Of a DNA stretch of 64,000 nucleotides, positions 1-10,925 are shown piece after piece; position 1 is the stretch's first letter, and each line of letters begins with the position of its first letter. Origin of the DNA: Panopea generosa (Eukaryota > Mollusca > Bivalvia > Adapedonta > Hiatellidae); NCBI GenBank assembly GCA_029582155.1, contig CM055897.1:1450501-1514500 (forward strand), given 5' to 3'. The notes under the pieces were generated by a model that was not told the origin of the DNA, ran no database searches, and saw nothing but the letters and a program-made list of their open reading frames with translations. Both the position numbers and the translations under genes were made by a program.

Positions 1-204
1 AAATCTTCTTCTTCTTATACTTTTGGGGGGTTTCATGACTGCGCAATTACGATTCGCGGGAGAAAAAATAGTATGACAAATGGATTTGATTACCAGAAGG
101 GAATAATGGACATCTTTGGACAGTATGAAACTTATGAAAAAAGCATGGCGTGAACAAAAGCAATATTAACAGTTATAACTACATACAAAGACATAACATT
201 ACAA

Positions 205-394
205 GCGGAGCGGTGGTGCAGTGGATAGGGTGTTAGCCCGTCACGCCAGAGCCTATTTTCACGGGTTCGCACCCATGTTTGATCCGATGGCCTCTTAAAA
301 ATAACAACCGGTACTGGTTCTACCGAGAAAACGAACTCGAGGCCATTCTTTAAAGCTTTGAGCTTACTTTGCAATCCAGCCCTAACTTGATAAT
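205..394 (+). mobile_element. tRNA-derived SINE (group C)
   Basis: The head resembles a tRNA: a box-A-like stretch (gtggtgcagtggatag) and a box-B-like stretch (acgggttcgcaccc). It is followed by a tail with ccggtactggttctacc and ctcgaggcc. The tail motif recurs at 18495-18640, 23115-23225, 40835-40960, 42330-42460 and 46505-46655, so this is a dispersed family rather than a tRNA gene. Confidence 0.65.
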
Positions 395-407
395 TTAGTA
401 TATTGAA

Positions 408-695
408 GAGGGGGAGCGGCAGTGTACTGGATATTGCGTAGAGCACTCTCTCCATGAGGGGGAGCGGTAGTGTACTGGATATTGCGTAGAGCACTCTCTC
501 CAAGAGGGGGAGCGGCAGTGTACTGGATATTGCGTAGAGAGCTCTCTCCAAGAGGGGGAGCGGCAGTGTACTGGATATTGCGTAGAGCACTCTCTCCAAG
601 AGGGGGAGCGGTAGTGTACTGGATATTGCGTAGAGCGCTCTCTCCAAGAGGGGGAGCGGCAGTGTACTGGATATTGTGTAGAGCGCTCTTTCCAA
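408..695 (+). repeat. 48-bp tandem repeat, six copies, made from a SINE head
   Basis: Six near-identical 48-bp units start at 408, 456, 504, 552, 600 and 648, each opening with gagggggagcgg and ending with ctctctccaa. The unit resembles the box-A half of a tRNA-like SINE head. The last unit runs straight into a SINE-like body and tail. Frames stay open on both strands because 48 is a multiple of 3; no protein is implied. Confidence 0.85.
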
Positions 696-840
696 GGATC
701 GTGGGCTCTATACCTAGATTGATCCAATATCATGCTCTCAAAAACAAATCCCATAGGACTGTATTTACATAGGAAACGGTCTCGAGGCAATCAATAAACT
801 CTGATATTACTTTACAATCAAGCTATAATAAGAACTATCC
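648..840 (+). mobile_element. SINE (group C) whose head is the last 48-bp unit
   Basis: After the last 48-bp unit the sequence (gatcgtgggctctatacc, then ctctcaaaaacaa, ggtctcgaggcaat, tactttacaatcaagc) follows the same order as the SINE at 205-394 (ctcttaaaaataacaa, aactcgaggccatt, tactttgcaatccagc). The match is diverged but collinear. Confidence 0.5.
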
Positions 841-2325
841 CATGGATACTAGTAACATTCGGTTCTTCTTTTTTGAAGATTATTTACCCAATTCGTACAT
901 TCAGTCACTATGAAAACTATGAACGAAAGGCTATGGATAACAGATTCTGATAACTATACCAACGATAACAAGTTATCTCTCCCGTTGTCTCCGTAAAACT
1001 ATAGGGATTGTGTCTCTGACTTATATCTATTCTGAGCATTCAACAACAATACAATACAATAGTGTAGATACCTTGGATCCTCTTGTTACTGGATATGGAC
1101 TCAGCAGCGGGGGCATATCATGCTTAAAATTGATGTTACTCCCGGAAGAGTGTGTGGGAGGGTGATGCTCCCTCTGACCGATTGGTAGGGTAAAGATAGG
1201 GGAGCTGCCCATGACTCTTAAAGCTATTCTTGAAAATCGTACGTGTTATATAAACCATTTTGTAATTGACTGTAAAAACTATGCAGACTTAAGATCAATT
1301 TATATTAAAAAGTGTTTTTAGGAATATCCAAGTTACATGAAATTTACGAAACTTATTAACAGCACATGTGATTCTGAGATTAGCAAGTTGTCAGTGTTCA
1401 TATATAAAGCTTTTGAACCTCGTATAGTTTTGAACAAATATTAGTTTCATTTAAATATTTTATTAAACGTATAAAATCAGTATAAATACCAACAAATGTA
1501 AGTTTATTATTTGGTTATTTTCTCTGATTTTCTTTTTTTCTTTTTTTCTTTTTTTCTTTTTTTTTCTTTTGTGGGCTATTTTTAAAAAAGAATATATCTC
1601 TACCACAGTGAGACTTTTAAATACTAAAATACCCTATCGTTTAAAGTAAAAACTATAGCTAACATCTATTATATTTCAAACGCTTGCTTAATCAAATGAA
1701 TCATTGCGTTTGTTTATAATCAACTGTGTTTTACATCATACCATCTCACTATTGACAATTATGTATTGAAACCTGTATTATGTTCACATATTCATGGGCC
1801 ATACATGGCTTAAATAATAATAATAAAAGTATATTGATCCAATAATTTTATGACATGATGTCACTTGCACAAGTCTCAACAATAAACTTACTTTTCTTGT
1901 GTTACACACAGTTTATAAACAGACTCGTAACGTTTAATTTATACTCATATATTCAACTCGATTGTGAAGTAAACTCAAAGCTTTTGTTGACCAGCCTGAA
2001 ACCCGTGGCCCGGAAGAATCAGTTGTGCGTGTTGTTCTTGAGTTACCATTGGCCGCGTTATGCTTAATTCATTTAAATAAATATATTAAAATATGGGCCG
2101 TGTTGGCACGAAACAGTGGCTGTACATTTCAAGGTACGATACCTAAACTAAAGTTGCTGAATGGAACGTTTTCTACTCTTTTTTTCATAGTATAACTATG
2201 ATGGGATATTGTTACATAGGTATATCTTATCGATTATGTATGGTGTTATTCACGTATGAAGTTATGAGTAAATTAAAATCGATCAATGAAGTTAAATATT
2301 GTTATACTATCTCTAACGTGAATTG
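841..2325. other. Non-coding stretch with no recognised gene
   Basis: No coding potential was recognised. A pyrimidine tract of repeated TTTTTTC units lies at about 1527-1570. The short open frames here (up to 70 codons) have no recognisable domain. Confidence 0.5.
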
Positions 2326-2465
2326 CGTAGTCCAATGGTACAGCATTGGACCCAGTATCGAAGACCATGGGTTTGATCCTCTAGAACGGCCATGCGTGGG
2401 GTACTTCAGCAAGACGCTTTATCCGCATATGCTTCTGAGATTGAGCTTTACTGAAATCAACTAGA
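2326..2465 (+). mobile_element. tRNA-derived SINE-like repeat (group B)
   Basis: The head (gtccaatggtacagcattgg) is box-A-like and catgggtttgatcctc is box-B-like. The following gcgtggggtacttcagcaag and cgctttatccgcatatgctt recur near 36722-36890, where the order is gtgtggtgttattgagtaag then ctttatccgtatatgctt. The shared head-plus-tail order supports a SINE. Confidence 0.55.
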
Positions 2466-3282
2466 TTTAATATCTGTTCTACATTTAATAACGTCAACGT
2501 TTTATACAATGTTTAAATACCATTAACGTCATGTGATAGTTAGTGTTCATTAAAAACCAAAAGCAAAACGGAGCGACAGCATTTGACTGACTCTCGGCGG
2601 AAGTTAATATGAAAGCTTAGATGAATGACGTTTGAAAGTTGACGTTTGTTAATGCCGTTTCTATGCATAGCTCGCACGGCTTTGTAGTTTGTAGATGACT
2701 CGTTCAGAATTGAATCAACGGCGAAGTCTGTGCAATGTCATCCACGCGTGCGCAGTGATGCCATACTTCTTTATTTTTAAGAACAAACTTAATAATTAAG
2801 TTATTTTGTAAGCTGTTTTAACAAAGAAGAGCGACCCAATTTTGAAAATTGAAGCGATTCCATTGGTTGTCAAATGAGGTTAAACACCAAGTTACGCTTA
2901 GAGGTACCATTCCCGTGCGCGACATGTCAGTACAGGAAGACTTCGAGAATGATTTGTAGAAGTTGTAATAAGTTTTAAATTTCACTACACATCTGAACTT
3001 GAGACTTTCAAGGAAAAGTTTTCTTCAATTAATTTTAACTGATCATTTTGCATGCGAGCTATCAATAATTTGCAACAAAACGTAATCAAAACATAATTGA
3101 ACAATCAAGTTTACATTTTCTGTCATTTTATTACCTATATTTATTTTACAGACAATAACTGTACTACATGATAAATCATGATACACAATAAAATATTTAT
3201 AAACATGATCTGTAATAATCGTTTTTATTATTTTATTACAATAATTAGTTTGATATTCGTATTTCTTACTTCGCCATTCTTT
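2466..3282. other. Non-coding stretch, nothing recognised
   Basis: AT-rich sequence with no convincing coding region, RNA gene or repeat. Confidence 0.4.
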
Positions 3283-3843
3283 CATCCTCGCGTGGTTTCA
3301 TTCCTCCCATCTTCGCGTGGATTCATTCTTTCCGTCCTCTATCTTCGCGTGGATTCATTCTTTCCGTCCTCTATCTTCGCATGGATTAATTTTCCTGTCC
3401 TCCCATTCTCGCATGGATTAATTCCTCCCGTTCTCCCATCCTTGTATGTATTTATTTCTCCCGTCCTCCCATGGATTAATTCCTCCCGTTCTCCCATCCT
3501 TGTATGTATTTATTTCTCCCGTCCTCCCATGGATTAATTCCTCCCGTTCTCCCATCCTTGTATGTATTTATTTCTCCTGTCCTCCCATGGATTCATTCCT
3601 CCCTTTCTCCCATCCTCGTATGTATTTATTTCTCCCGTCCTCCCATTCTCGCATGGATTCATTTCTCCTATCATCCCACCCTCGCATGGATTCATTTCTC
3701 CCGTCATCCCATCATCGTATGGATTCATTCCTCCTGTCAGCCAAACCTCGCATGGATTCATTTCTCCGGTCCTCCGTTCCTCGTATGGATTCATTCCTCC
3801 CGTCATCCCATCCTCGCATAGATTCATTCCTCCCGTCCTCTAA
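3283..3843. repeat. Degenerate ~33-bp minisatellite
   Basis: Units built on ctcccatcctcgcatggatt followed by cattcctcccgt repeat with variation. Between about 3424 and 3600 a longer 58-bp unit (containing cttgtatgtatttatttctc) is repeated three times, so a two-part unit was amplified inside the array. The pyrimidine-rich strand is the plus strand. Frames stay open in several directions only because of composition. Confidence 0.85.
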
Positions 3844-4763
3844 TTACTTCCTTGTATTTAAGTATGTAACTTTTCAATACTTTTCGACAGAGAAAAAAAA
3901 ACATATATTGATACACAAGGTTATAAAGAGCCAACAATGGTAAATAACTGACTATCATTACAGTGAGTATATCAGGGAAAAAAGCTTTAAATGGCTTCAA
4001 AATCAAATTTATTAAAAATGGATAAAAAGTATTTCATTATCATGAACGGGAGTATATAAAAAAATTTAAAAATTTCAAAGTTGGCTAAAAACATTTTTTC
4101 TCATGTATCGTGTTTATGTGTACTCACTGGCACCGTATCGCCAAAATGATATCTATTTAAGCATGCCAAAATAAGATTATTGAAAATGTGTTTTCTAACT
4201 TGGGCTACGCGTCTAGGTTAGACTAAAATAGATTAACGGCTTAAAAATGAGTCACGTGATTTCGTTTTGATTTCAATTTGATCCATTATACAGGTTTAAA
4301 TATGTTCCCTTTTTAAGATGTTTGTCTTTATGTTTATTGTATAACTAAGGTGTGAATGAGGTAGATTAAACTGTTTATTAACAAATAATGGAAATGTCAA
4401 ATGAGATATGAGGTTACATATGTCTATTGAGGTATAAACACGAGATATATATTACAAACAATTTAACAAATAACTACGTTTTTGAAATGTATCATGTTAA
4501 TGTCTTTCTTAATAAACATTAACAGTACAAAGTTCCTGAGCTTTTATTTCTTTTATTAAAATTGATATTTTTGTTCTATAAATATTTACCAATATACAAA
4601 TACAGTAATATTGTCAACTTTCGGCAAAAATTGCTGTCAGCCTCCATGTCGTGTCGGTTAACAGTATTTCATTAGGTTGATGATATAACTGTTACCCTCA
4701 ACTGAATGTAATATTTATATACTTTCTGTTTCAGCAATTTCTGTTTGGCCACGTAAAACATAC
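3844..4763. other. Non-coding stretch 3' of actin-like gene 1
   Basis: No gene was recognised. Positions 4197-4310 (gttagactaaaatagatt, then gtcacgtgatttcgttttga, then tatacaggttta) are a diverged match to 34695-34810, so this is a dispersed repeat copy. The part nearest 4764 is the likely 3' flank of the actin-like gene. Confidence 0.5.
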
Positions 4764-4769
4764 TTTATT
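4764..4769 (-). terminator. Candidate polyadenylation signal of actin-like gene 1
   Basis: TTTATT on the plus strand reads AATAAA on the minus strand, about 57 nt after the stop codon. Confidence 0.5.
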
Positions 4770-4825
4770 TATATATTTGTATTTTATAACATTCATACAT
4801 TAAACGTTTTGATATGCACACAGAA

Positions 4826-5824
4826 TTAAAAACATTTTGTGTTTACTATACACGGTCCGACCTCATCATAATCAGATTTATTAATCCAGAAGTCTTTCAT
4901 CGTATCTAGGGAAGTCATTATTGACCCACCTATCCAGGCCGCGAACTTCCTCTCTGGCTGAGCTATTACCTTAGCAACCAGACTGGACGGAATAATCTTG
5001 TCCAGTTCTTTCTTCAGCCTTTCGGCAAAACCGGGAAACAGTGTGTTACCTCCTGCTAAAACAATATTTGGGTAAGTAAATCGCCTAAGATCTACATCCG
5101 CTAACTGTAGAGTTCTATTTAGTTGAAGGTGTATTCCAGGACAGTCTAATTTGAACAGCTCAGGTTTAAACAAAGCCTCAGCGGCAATGAATCTTTCTTC
5201 GTTAACAATGAACATTTCACCGCTTGGCATTTCGTATTGTTTTTCTATTCTATCAGATGTTCTAGCGTCTTCTAAATCTGATCCGTAGTCTTCCGATACA
5301 TAACATACCTGCTCCTTCATATCAGTCACACAGTCGTATGTCTGGTCCCTTGTTCCATATGAAAACCCTTTCTCACTCATAAGCTGCAGCAAATAATTTG
5401 TTACGTCCCTACCGGCGTAAAACGTTTTTGGAATTGTTTTCCGAATAACGTATCCTTCATAAACAATGCTTGTGCTTGTTATACCACCCCCGGATTCCAC
5501 AGCCACGCCTGTCGTGCGACCTGCGTGAGCTATAGACAGCGCCGCTGTGTCTTTAAGGCAGAAAGCTGAAACACCAAACGTTTCAAACATTAACTGAGTT
5601 ATTTTTTCTCTGTAATATCGAGCATTTATAGGTGGTTCAGTTACCAACACGGAACAATCCTTGGGCTGTATCTTTAGTGCTTTATGAAAGGTGTGGTCTA
5701 AAACATGTTCCATGACTTCCCAGTTACTCACAAGCCCATTGGATACAGCGTTCTCCACATTGTAATGGCCCCTGTTATGTTTTACCTCGTCTCCTACGCC
5801 GAATTGATGGTCTGTAGTTTCAAC
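4826..5824 (-). CDS. Actin-like protein 1, exon 2 (codons 40-371)
   Basis: With exon 1 at 9895-10011 this gives a 371-aa actin-fold protein (typical actin is about 375). Actin landmarks are plain: GRTTG, VYEGY, AGRDVTNYLL, the second phosphate loop VLAGGNTLFPG, WIGGSI and the KCF C-terminus. By alignment to actin, catalytic Q137 is T, D154 is E in ESGGG (actin DSGDG), D157 is G and H161 is S; D11, S14 and K18 in exon 1 are kept. The DNase-I loop is about five residues short. Exon 2 begins at 5824 after a tatatag acceptor; an in-frame GTG at 5758 is not the start because homology continues upstream (VGDEV, KHNRG). The fold should be kept, while ATP hydrolysis and polymerisation are probably altered. 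Identity as an actin-family member is very sure; function is unknown. Confidence 0.93.
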   Translation of the reverse strand, partial: VETTDHQFGVGDEVKHNRGHYNVENAVSNGLVSNWEVMEHVLDHTFHKALKIQPKDCSVLVTEPPINARYYREKITQLMFETFGVSAFCLKDTAALSIAHAGRTTGVAVESGGGITSTSIVYEGYVIRKTIPKTFYAGRDVTNYLLQLMSEKGFSYGTRDQTYDCVTDMKEQVCYVSEDYGSDLEDARTSDRIEKQYEMPSGEMFIVNEERFIAAEALFKPELFKLDCPGIHLQLNRTLQLADVDLRRFTYPNIVLAGGNTLFPGFAERLKKELDKIIPSSLVAKVIAQPERKFAAWIGGSIMTSLDTMKDFWINKSDYDEVGPCIVNTKCF

Positions 5825-5997
5825 CTATATAATACAACATAAATATTTAGTAATTAAGTCCCTAATATACTGAATGGAACAGCTAACTCGCCACCTGGCA
5901 TTTTATGTACCAGACATTATATGTATTTTCTGAAAAAATGACAAACCAATTAATTTCTTTGAAATTTGGACTTGAATAAGAAAGAACATTTACGCTA

Positions 5998-6590
5998 TGT
6001 AAAACCACATAATTGCCTGTTACTATTATATACACATAATTGCCTGTTATTATTATATACACATATTTGCCTGTTACTATTATATACACATAATTGCCTG
6101 CTAATATTATTATACACATAATTGCCTGTTATTATTATATACACATAATTGCCTGCTAATATTATATACACATAATTGCCTGTTAATATTATTATACACA
6201 TAATTGCCTGTTATTATTATATACACATAATTGCCTGCTAATATTATATACACATAATTGCCTGTTAATATTATATACACATAACTGCCTGTTATTATTA
6301 TATACACATATTTGCCTGCTAATATTATATACACATAATAATTGCCTGTTATTATCATATACACATATTTGCCTGCTAATATTATATACACATATTTGCC
6401 TGTTAATATTATATACACATAATTGCCTGTTGTTATTATTATATACACATAATTGCCTGTTAACATTATATACACATAATTGCCTGTTATTATTATATAC
6501 ATATATTTGCCTGCTAATATTATATACACATAATTGCCTGTTTATATTATATATACATAATTGCCTATTAATATTATATATACATTTTGA
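5998..6590. repeat. ~30-bp minisatellite in intron 1 of actin-like gene 1
   Basis: About twenty units of acacataattgcctgttatt plus a variable run of att/ata. Units differ by 3-bp steps in the AT part, so frames remain open on the minus strand. It lies wholly inside the intron and codes for nothing. Confidence 0.9.
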
Positions 6591-6862
6591 TAACGCTACT
6601 CCATATTTTGACGAAGATATTAGTAACACAAAAGTTAGCCGTTCTGTTAAGTATACCTTCATTGTAAAGTTTTCAACAAAACAAAATTCTTAATAACATA
6701 CAGAGAGTTAATTGTATTAACCTTCCTCGTTACCTGTTGCAACAATAACTGAAGTTAGAATAACTTAAATAATCTCCATCAATTGTGGAATTAAAAAGGC
6801 TACACATTAAATTATCTTAAATTGTCAGTCGAAACATACTCTTACTGTCTACCTTGAATATG

Positions 6863-8888
6863 AAGTTCCGAACACCACTACCACTCATTCGACCACCACC
6901 ACTACCACCACTACCACTCCTTAGACCACCACCACCACCACTCCTACAACCACCACCACCACCACACCTACCACCAACACCACGTCTACCACTCCTACCA
7001 CCCCCAACACTACACCTACCACCACCACTACCACTCCAACCACCACCACCACCACTCCTACCACCATCACCACTTCTCCTACCACCACCACTACCACTCC
7101 TACCACCACCACCACCACCACTTCTTACACCACCACCACCACTCCTACCACCACCACCACTACTCCTACCACCACCACTCCTACCACCACCACCACTCCT
7201 ACCACCACCACCACTACTCCCACCACCACCACTCTACTCCTACCACCACCACCACCACCACTCCTACCACCACCACCACCACTACTCCTACCACCACCAC
7301 TTCCACTCCTACCACCACCACCACTTCTTACACCACCACCACCACTCCTACCACCACCACCACCACTTCTTACACCACCACTCCTACCACCGTCACCACT
7401 CCTACCACCACCACCACCACTTCTTACACCACCACTCCTACCACCACCACCACCACCACTCCTACCATCACCACCACCACCACCACCACCATTCCTACCA
7501 CCACCACCACCACTACAACTCCTACAACCATCACCACCACCACCACAACTACTACTCCTAACACCACCACCACCACCACCACAACTCCTACAACCACCAC
7601 CACCACCACCACCACCACCACCACTCCTACCACAACCACTTCTTCCACCTCTCCTACCACCACCACCACCACTACCAATCCTACCACCACCACCACTCCT
7701 ACCACATCCATCACCACTCCTACCAACACCACCACTTCTTACACCGCCACTCCTACCACCATCAACACCACTTCTTACACCGCCACTCCTACCACCACCA
7801 CCACTTCTTACACCACCACTCCTACCACCACCACCACCACTTCTTACACCACCACTCCTACCACCACCACCAGCACCACTTCTACCACCACCACCACCAC
7901 TCCTTACACCACCACTTCTTTCACCACCACTCCTACCACCACCACCACCACTTCCACCACCACTTCTTACACCACCAATCCTACCACCACCACCACCACT
8001 ACTTCTTACACCGCCACTCCTACCACCACTTCTTACACCACCAATCCTACCACCACCACCACCACCATTCCTACCACCACCACCACCACTACAACTCCTA
8101 CCACCACCACCACCACCACTACAACTCCTACAACCATCACCACCACCACAACCACTACTCCTAACACCACCACCACCACCACCACCACCACCACAACTCC
8201 TTCAACCACCACCATCACCACCACCACCACTCCTACCACCACCACCACTACCAATCCTACCACCACCACCACCACCACTCCTACCACTTCCACCACCACT
8301 CCTACCAACACCAACACCACCCCCACTCCTACCACCTCCACCACCACCACCACCACTCCTACCACAACCACCACTACAACTCCTTCCACCACCACTCCTA
8401 CCAACACCAACACCACCCCCACTCCTACCACCTCCACCACTCCTACCACAACCACCACTACAACTCCTTCCATCACCACTCCTACCACCACCACCACTTC
8501 TTACACCACCACCACTCCTACCACCACCACCACTCCTTCCACCACCGCTCCTACCACCACCACCACCACCACCACTCCCACCACCACCACCACTCCTATC
8601 ACCACCACCACTCCTTCCACCACCACTCCTACCACCACCACCACCACCACTCCTACCAACACCACCACCACTCCTACCACCTCCACAACCACTCCTACCA
8701 CCACCAACACCACTCCCACCACCACTCATACAATCACCACAACCACCACTACCACTCCTTCCACCACTCCTACCACCACCACCACCACCACTTCTTACAC
8801 CACCACCACCACCACTCCTACCACCACCACCACCACTACCACTCCTTCCACCACCACTCTTACCACCACCACTACCACCACCACCACC
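6863..8888. repeat. 2-kb CCA-rich tract (CCACCA with CTCCTA and CTTCTTACA interruptions)
   Basis: Nearly pure C/A/T triplet repeat on the plus strand, inside intron 1 of the minus-strand actin-like gene. The pre-mRNA would therefore carry about 2 kb of GGU/UGG repeats. Higher-order units such as ctcctaccaccaccaccacc and cttcttacaccaccac are visible. Long poly-Pro, poly-Val and poly-Gly/Ser frames arise from composition. Confidence 0.95.
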
Positions 8889-9004
8889 GAATGCATCGCT
8901 AAATGAGCATTTTATTTGTTTCACCTTCAGCTTGTCAAGAGCTTATGAATCCCCGACCAACCCAGTCCGGGCTACAACTTGAAAAATCCAACCTTAATTA
9001 TACA

Positions 9005-9245
9005 GAGGTCCTTAATTCGAACCCCTGTTCGACCAGTCTCCGTGTTGTACGATATATACTTTGCGTCTCAATGCAATTTGTCTCTAACCACTGCTTAAAT
9101 AAATCAGAATGTAATCAGTTACTTCGGAAATGGGTGTGTTCGAGTACTGGTTAACCTTACAAGATCCCAGGAAAAAGTGATTATGTTAACTGATCGTCTG
9201 TTAGCTCTCGATGCATAAAATGACGCTAAATATTCAAACACACAA
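9005..9245 (+). mobile_element. 5'-truncated SINE (group A)
   Basis: It starts inside the box-B region (aattcgaacccctg) and keeps the family tail: gtgttcgagtactggttaac, gatcccaggaaaaag, gttaactgatcgtctgttag, atgacgctaaatattcaaac. The fuller copies are at 33614 and 44839. Confidence 0.75.
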
Positions 9246-9754
9246 ACATACATACTGTCGCTTGATCAATTAATGATGCAAGGATGGTACTGTTTAAAGG
9301 GATTATATTAGCAAGTAGCACAAACACGCTGTTAATCCAGACTTTTCCTGTATGCAGTGAGCACAAAACAATACTTATGTATTGACGTATTTATTTACTT
9401 GAAAGTTATCAAATTAACAGTAATTGAATATTGGCCAAAACTTTAATACGTCCCGCAATAAAGTATTGCACAATGTTTACATTGAACTCCGTAAACTTCC
9501 CGAACAAAGCTACGAAAACGAGACCGGGAACGAGTCTTCACGATGTTATCCAATGATTGATCAGAAACCCGAAAGCGGTTCGTTGAAAATGGCAAATGTG
9601 AACAAAAACAAAAACGTGGCTTCAGAAACCAGATGTTTGTAATAAAGAGGTTATGCGATTAGACACTTTGGACGCGTATATCTCTAAGTAATAAGTGTAT
9701 CTTCATGCTTGGCGTGTGTATTTAGGACAGGGAATTGACGGTAATATGCCAATA

Positions 9755-9832
9755 TAATCCCTTTAATACTGTGAAACCGAACATTACCAACTCTAATCCC
9801 TTTAATACTGTGAAACCGAACATTACCAACTC
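9755..9832. repeat. 39-bp tandem duplication in intron 1
   Basis: Two exact copies of a 39-bp unit beginning taatccctttaatactgtg lie side by side just upstream (plus-strand sense) of exon 1 of actin-like gene 1. Confidence 0.95.
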
Positions 9833-9894
9833 TGATCAAGTTATTTTCACGATTAAAGCTAAAATCAATGTTATTTTTTTAAACTTATTTTTAC

Positions 9895-10011
9895 CTTTGG
9901 TGTTCCACCCAAATTAGGAAAAATAGCCTGTGGGCAATCATCTCCGCTGAACCCCGCCTTTAATGTATCACTCCCAGGGTCAATCACGAGGCTAAGTTTA
10001 GTATCTGCCAT
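9895..10011 (-). CDS. Actin-like protein 1, exon 1 (codons 1-39)
   Basis: The minus strand reads MADTKLSLVIDPGSDTLKAG and continues to GGTPK, matching the actin N-terminus and first phosphate loop (actin has DNGSGMCKAG). ATG is at 10011. The donor after AAAG is gtaaaa, and the exon ends in phase 0, fitting exon 2 at 5824 with no shift. The exon is 39 codons. Intron 1 (5825-9894) is about 4.1 kb and is packed with repeats. Residue D11 is kept; actin G15 is replaced by D. Confidence 0.9.
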
Positions 10012-10027
10012 AGCAAATATGTGTCCT
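10012..10027 (-). promoter_or_regulatory. 3' splice site just upstream of the actin-like gene 1 start codon
   Basis: On the minus strand ttgttattttttcag ends at 10026 and only 14 nt separate it from the ATG. This is a textbook acceptor, implying an intron in the 5' UTR, so the promoter lies further upstream than it first appears. Confidence 0.65.
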
Positions 10028-10189
10028 GAAAAAATAACAACACACGTAACATTACTCCACCAGACTTCTGTTTCACCAATTTGTTTCTTACGTTTAAACT
10101 TAACTCAGTTTTGAACGGTTATTTATCGATTATATAATAAATATCAATAATTCCAATATCATTATCACATATGTATTCAAAGCAATTTC

Positions 10190-10625
10190 ATTGGACAATG
10201 TCAATTTTTAAAGACTTTTATTTTTCGATAAAACCGTGGAACCGGACTACTTTTACGTTTCTCGCGTAAACAAAGAAGCAGTGACATTTTGATGGTCGGT
10301 TTAACAATATACGAACTTAAATGACGTTCACAACAGTTCCATGCTGAATTTAATAATAAAATAAAACAAAAACAAATGTTAGATCGAGTCCTAGTTGTTT
10401 TCATCGTTTTTGTTTTTGTTTTATAGATTTCTTTGGTTCAGCGATTTAATCGAATGTTACCATCAGACCGAAAGTTGTTTGAGAAACAATGAAATAGATC
10501 ATAAAATATTCACATTTGAGATGTATAGTATACCATTGAACACAACCCTGGTTTACCGAACGTGAATACTAGTCGTTGACAAAAATTTCCACGAGCAAGT
10601 GTTTATAGAGTTTTAATAAAAACAA
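10190..10625. repeat. Upstream region of actin-like gene 1, duplicated at 61490-61912
   Basis: The block beginning aaagacttttatttttcgat, running through ggaccggactacttttacg-type sequence to actagtcgttgacaaaaatt, recurs in the same orientation about 51 kb away with modest divergence. For the minus-strand gene it lies in the 5' UTR intron or promoter zone. Confidence 0.8.
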
Positions 10626-10676
10626 GTTTCCTACGCAACACGAAGTCGCTTGCCGGTTGACAATATATTGCGCCGG

Positions 10677-10925
10677 ACCGGTTTAACTCAGTCGGTAGCG
10701 CATCTGATTATCAATCCAGGGGTCATGAGTTCGAATGCCTGCCCGGCCAGGGTCTTCATGAAGATTGATATATGGCATTGTGTCCCATTGCCACTCGTCT
10801 CTCATCGCTGATTTAAATGGGAAAGTTATTAGCTACTTGCGAACCTCACATGGTCCGAGGAAAGAGTGGTCCGGTTAACTGATCATCTGTATGACATAAA
10901 ATCTCAACATTCAAACAAACAAACT
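10677..10925 (+). mobile_element. SINE (group A), full-length
   Basis: tRNA-like head (ggtttaactcagtcggtagc, then gattatcaatccagggg, then gagttcgaatgcc), a body with gattgatatatggcattgtg and a 3' part gttaactgatcatctg ending in aacattcaaacaaacaaac. It is the same family as 33614-33900, 44839-45125 and 62925-63152. Confidence 0.85.

Noticed and set aside
3178-3943. Overlapping open frames in the ~33-bp minisatellite
   Set aside because: Repeat composition keeps several frames open; no domain or start context.
5995-6693. Tyr/Ile-rich frames within intron 1 of actin-like gene 1
   Set aside because: They are the ~30-bp minisatellite translated; units vary by 3 bp so frames persist.
6854-8924. 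Long Pro-, Val- and Gly/Ser-rich open frames on both strands
   Set aside because: They are translations of CCA/TGG repeat in an intron; no splice, start or domain evidence.
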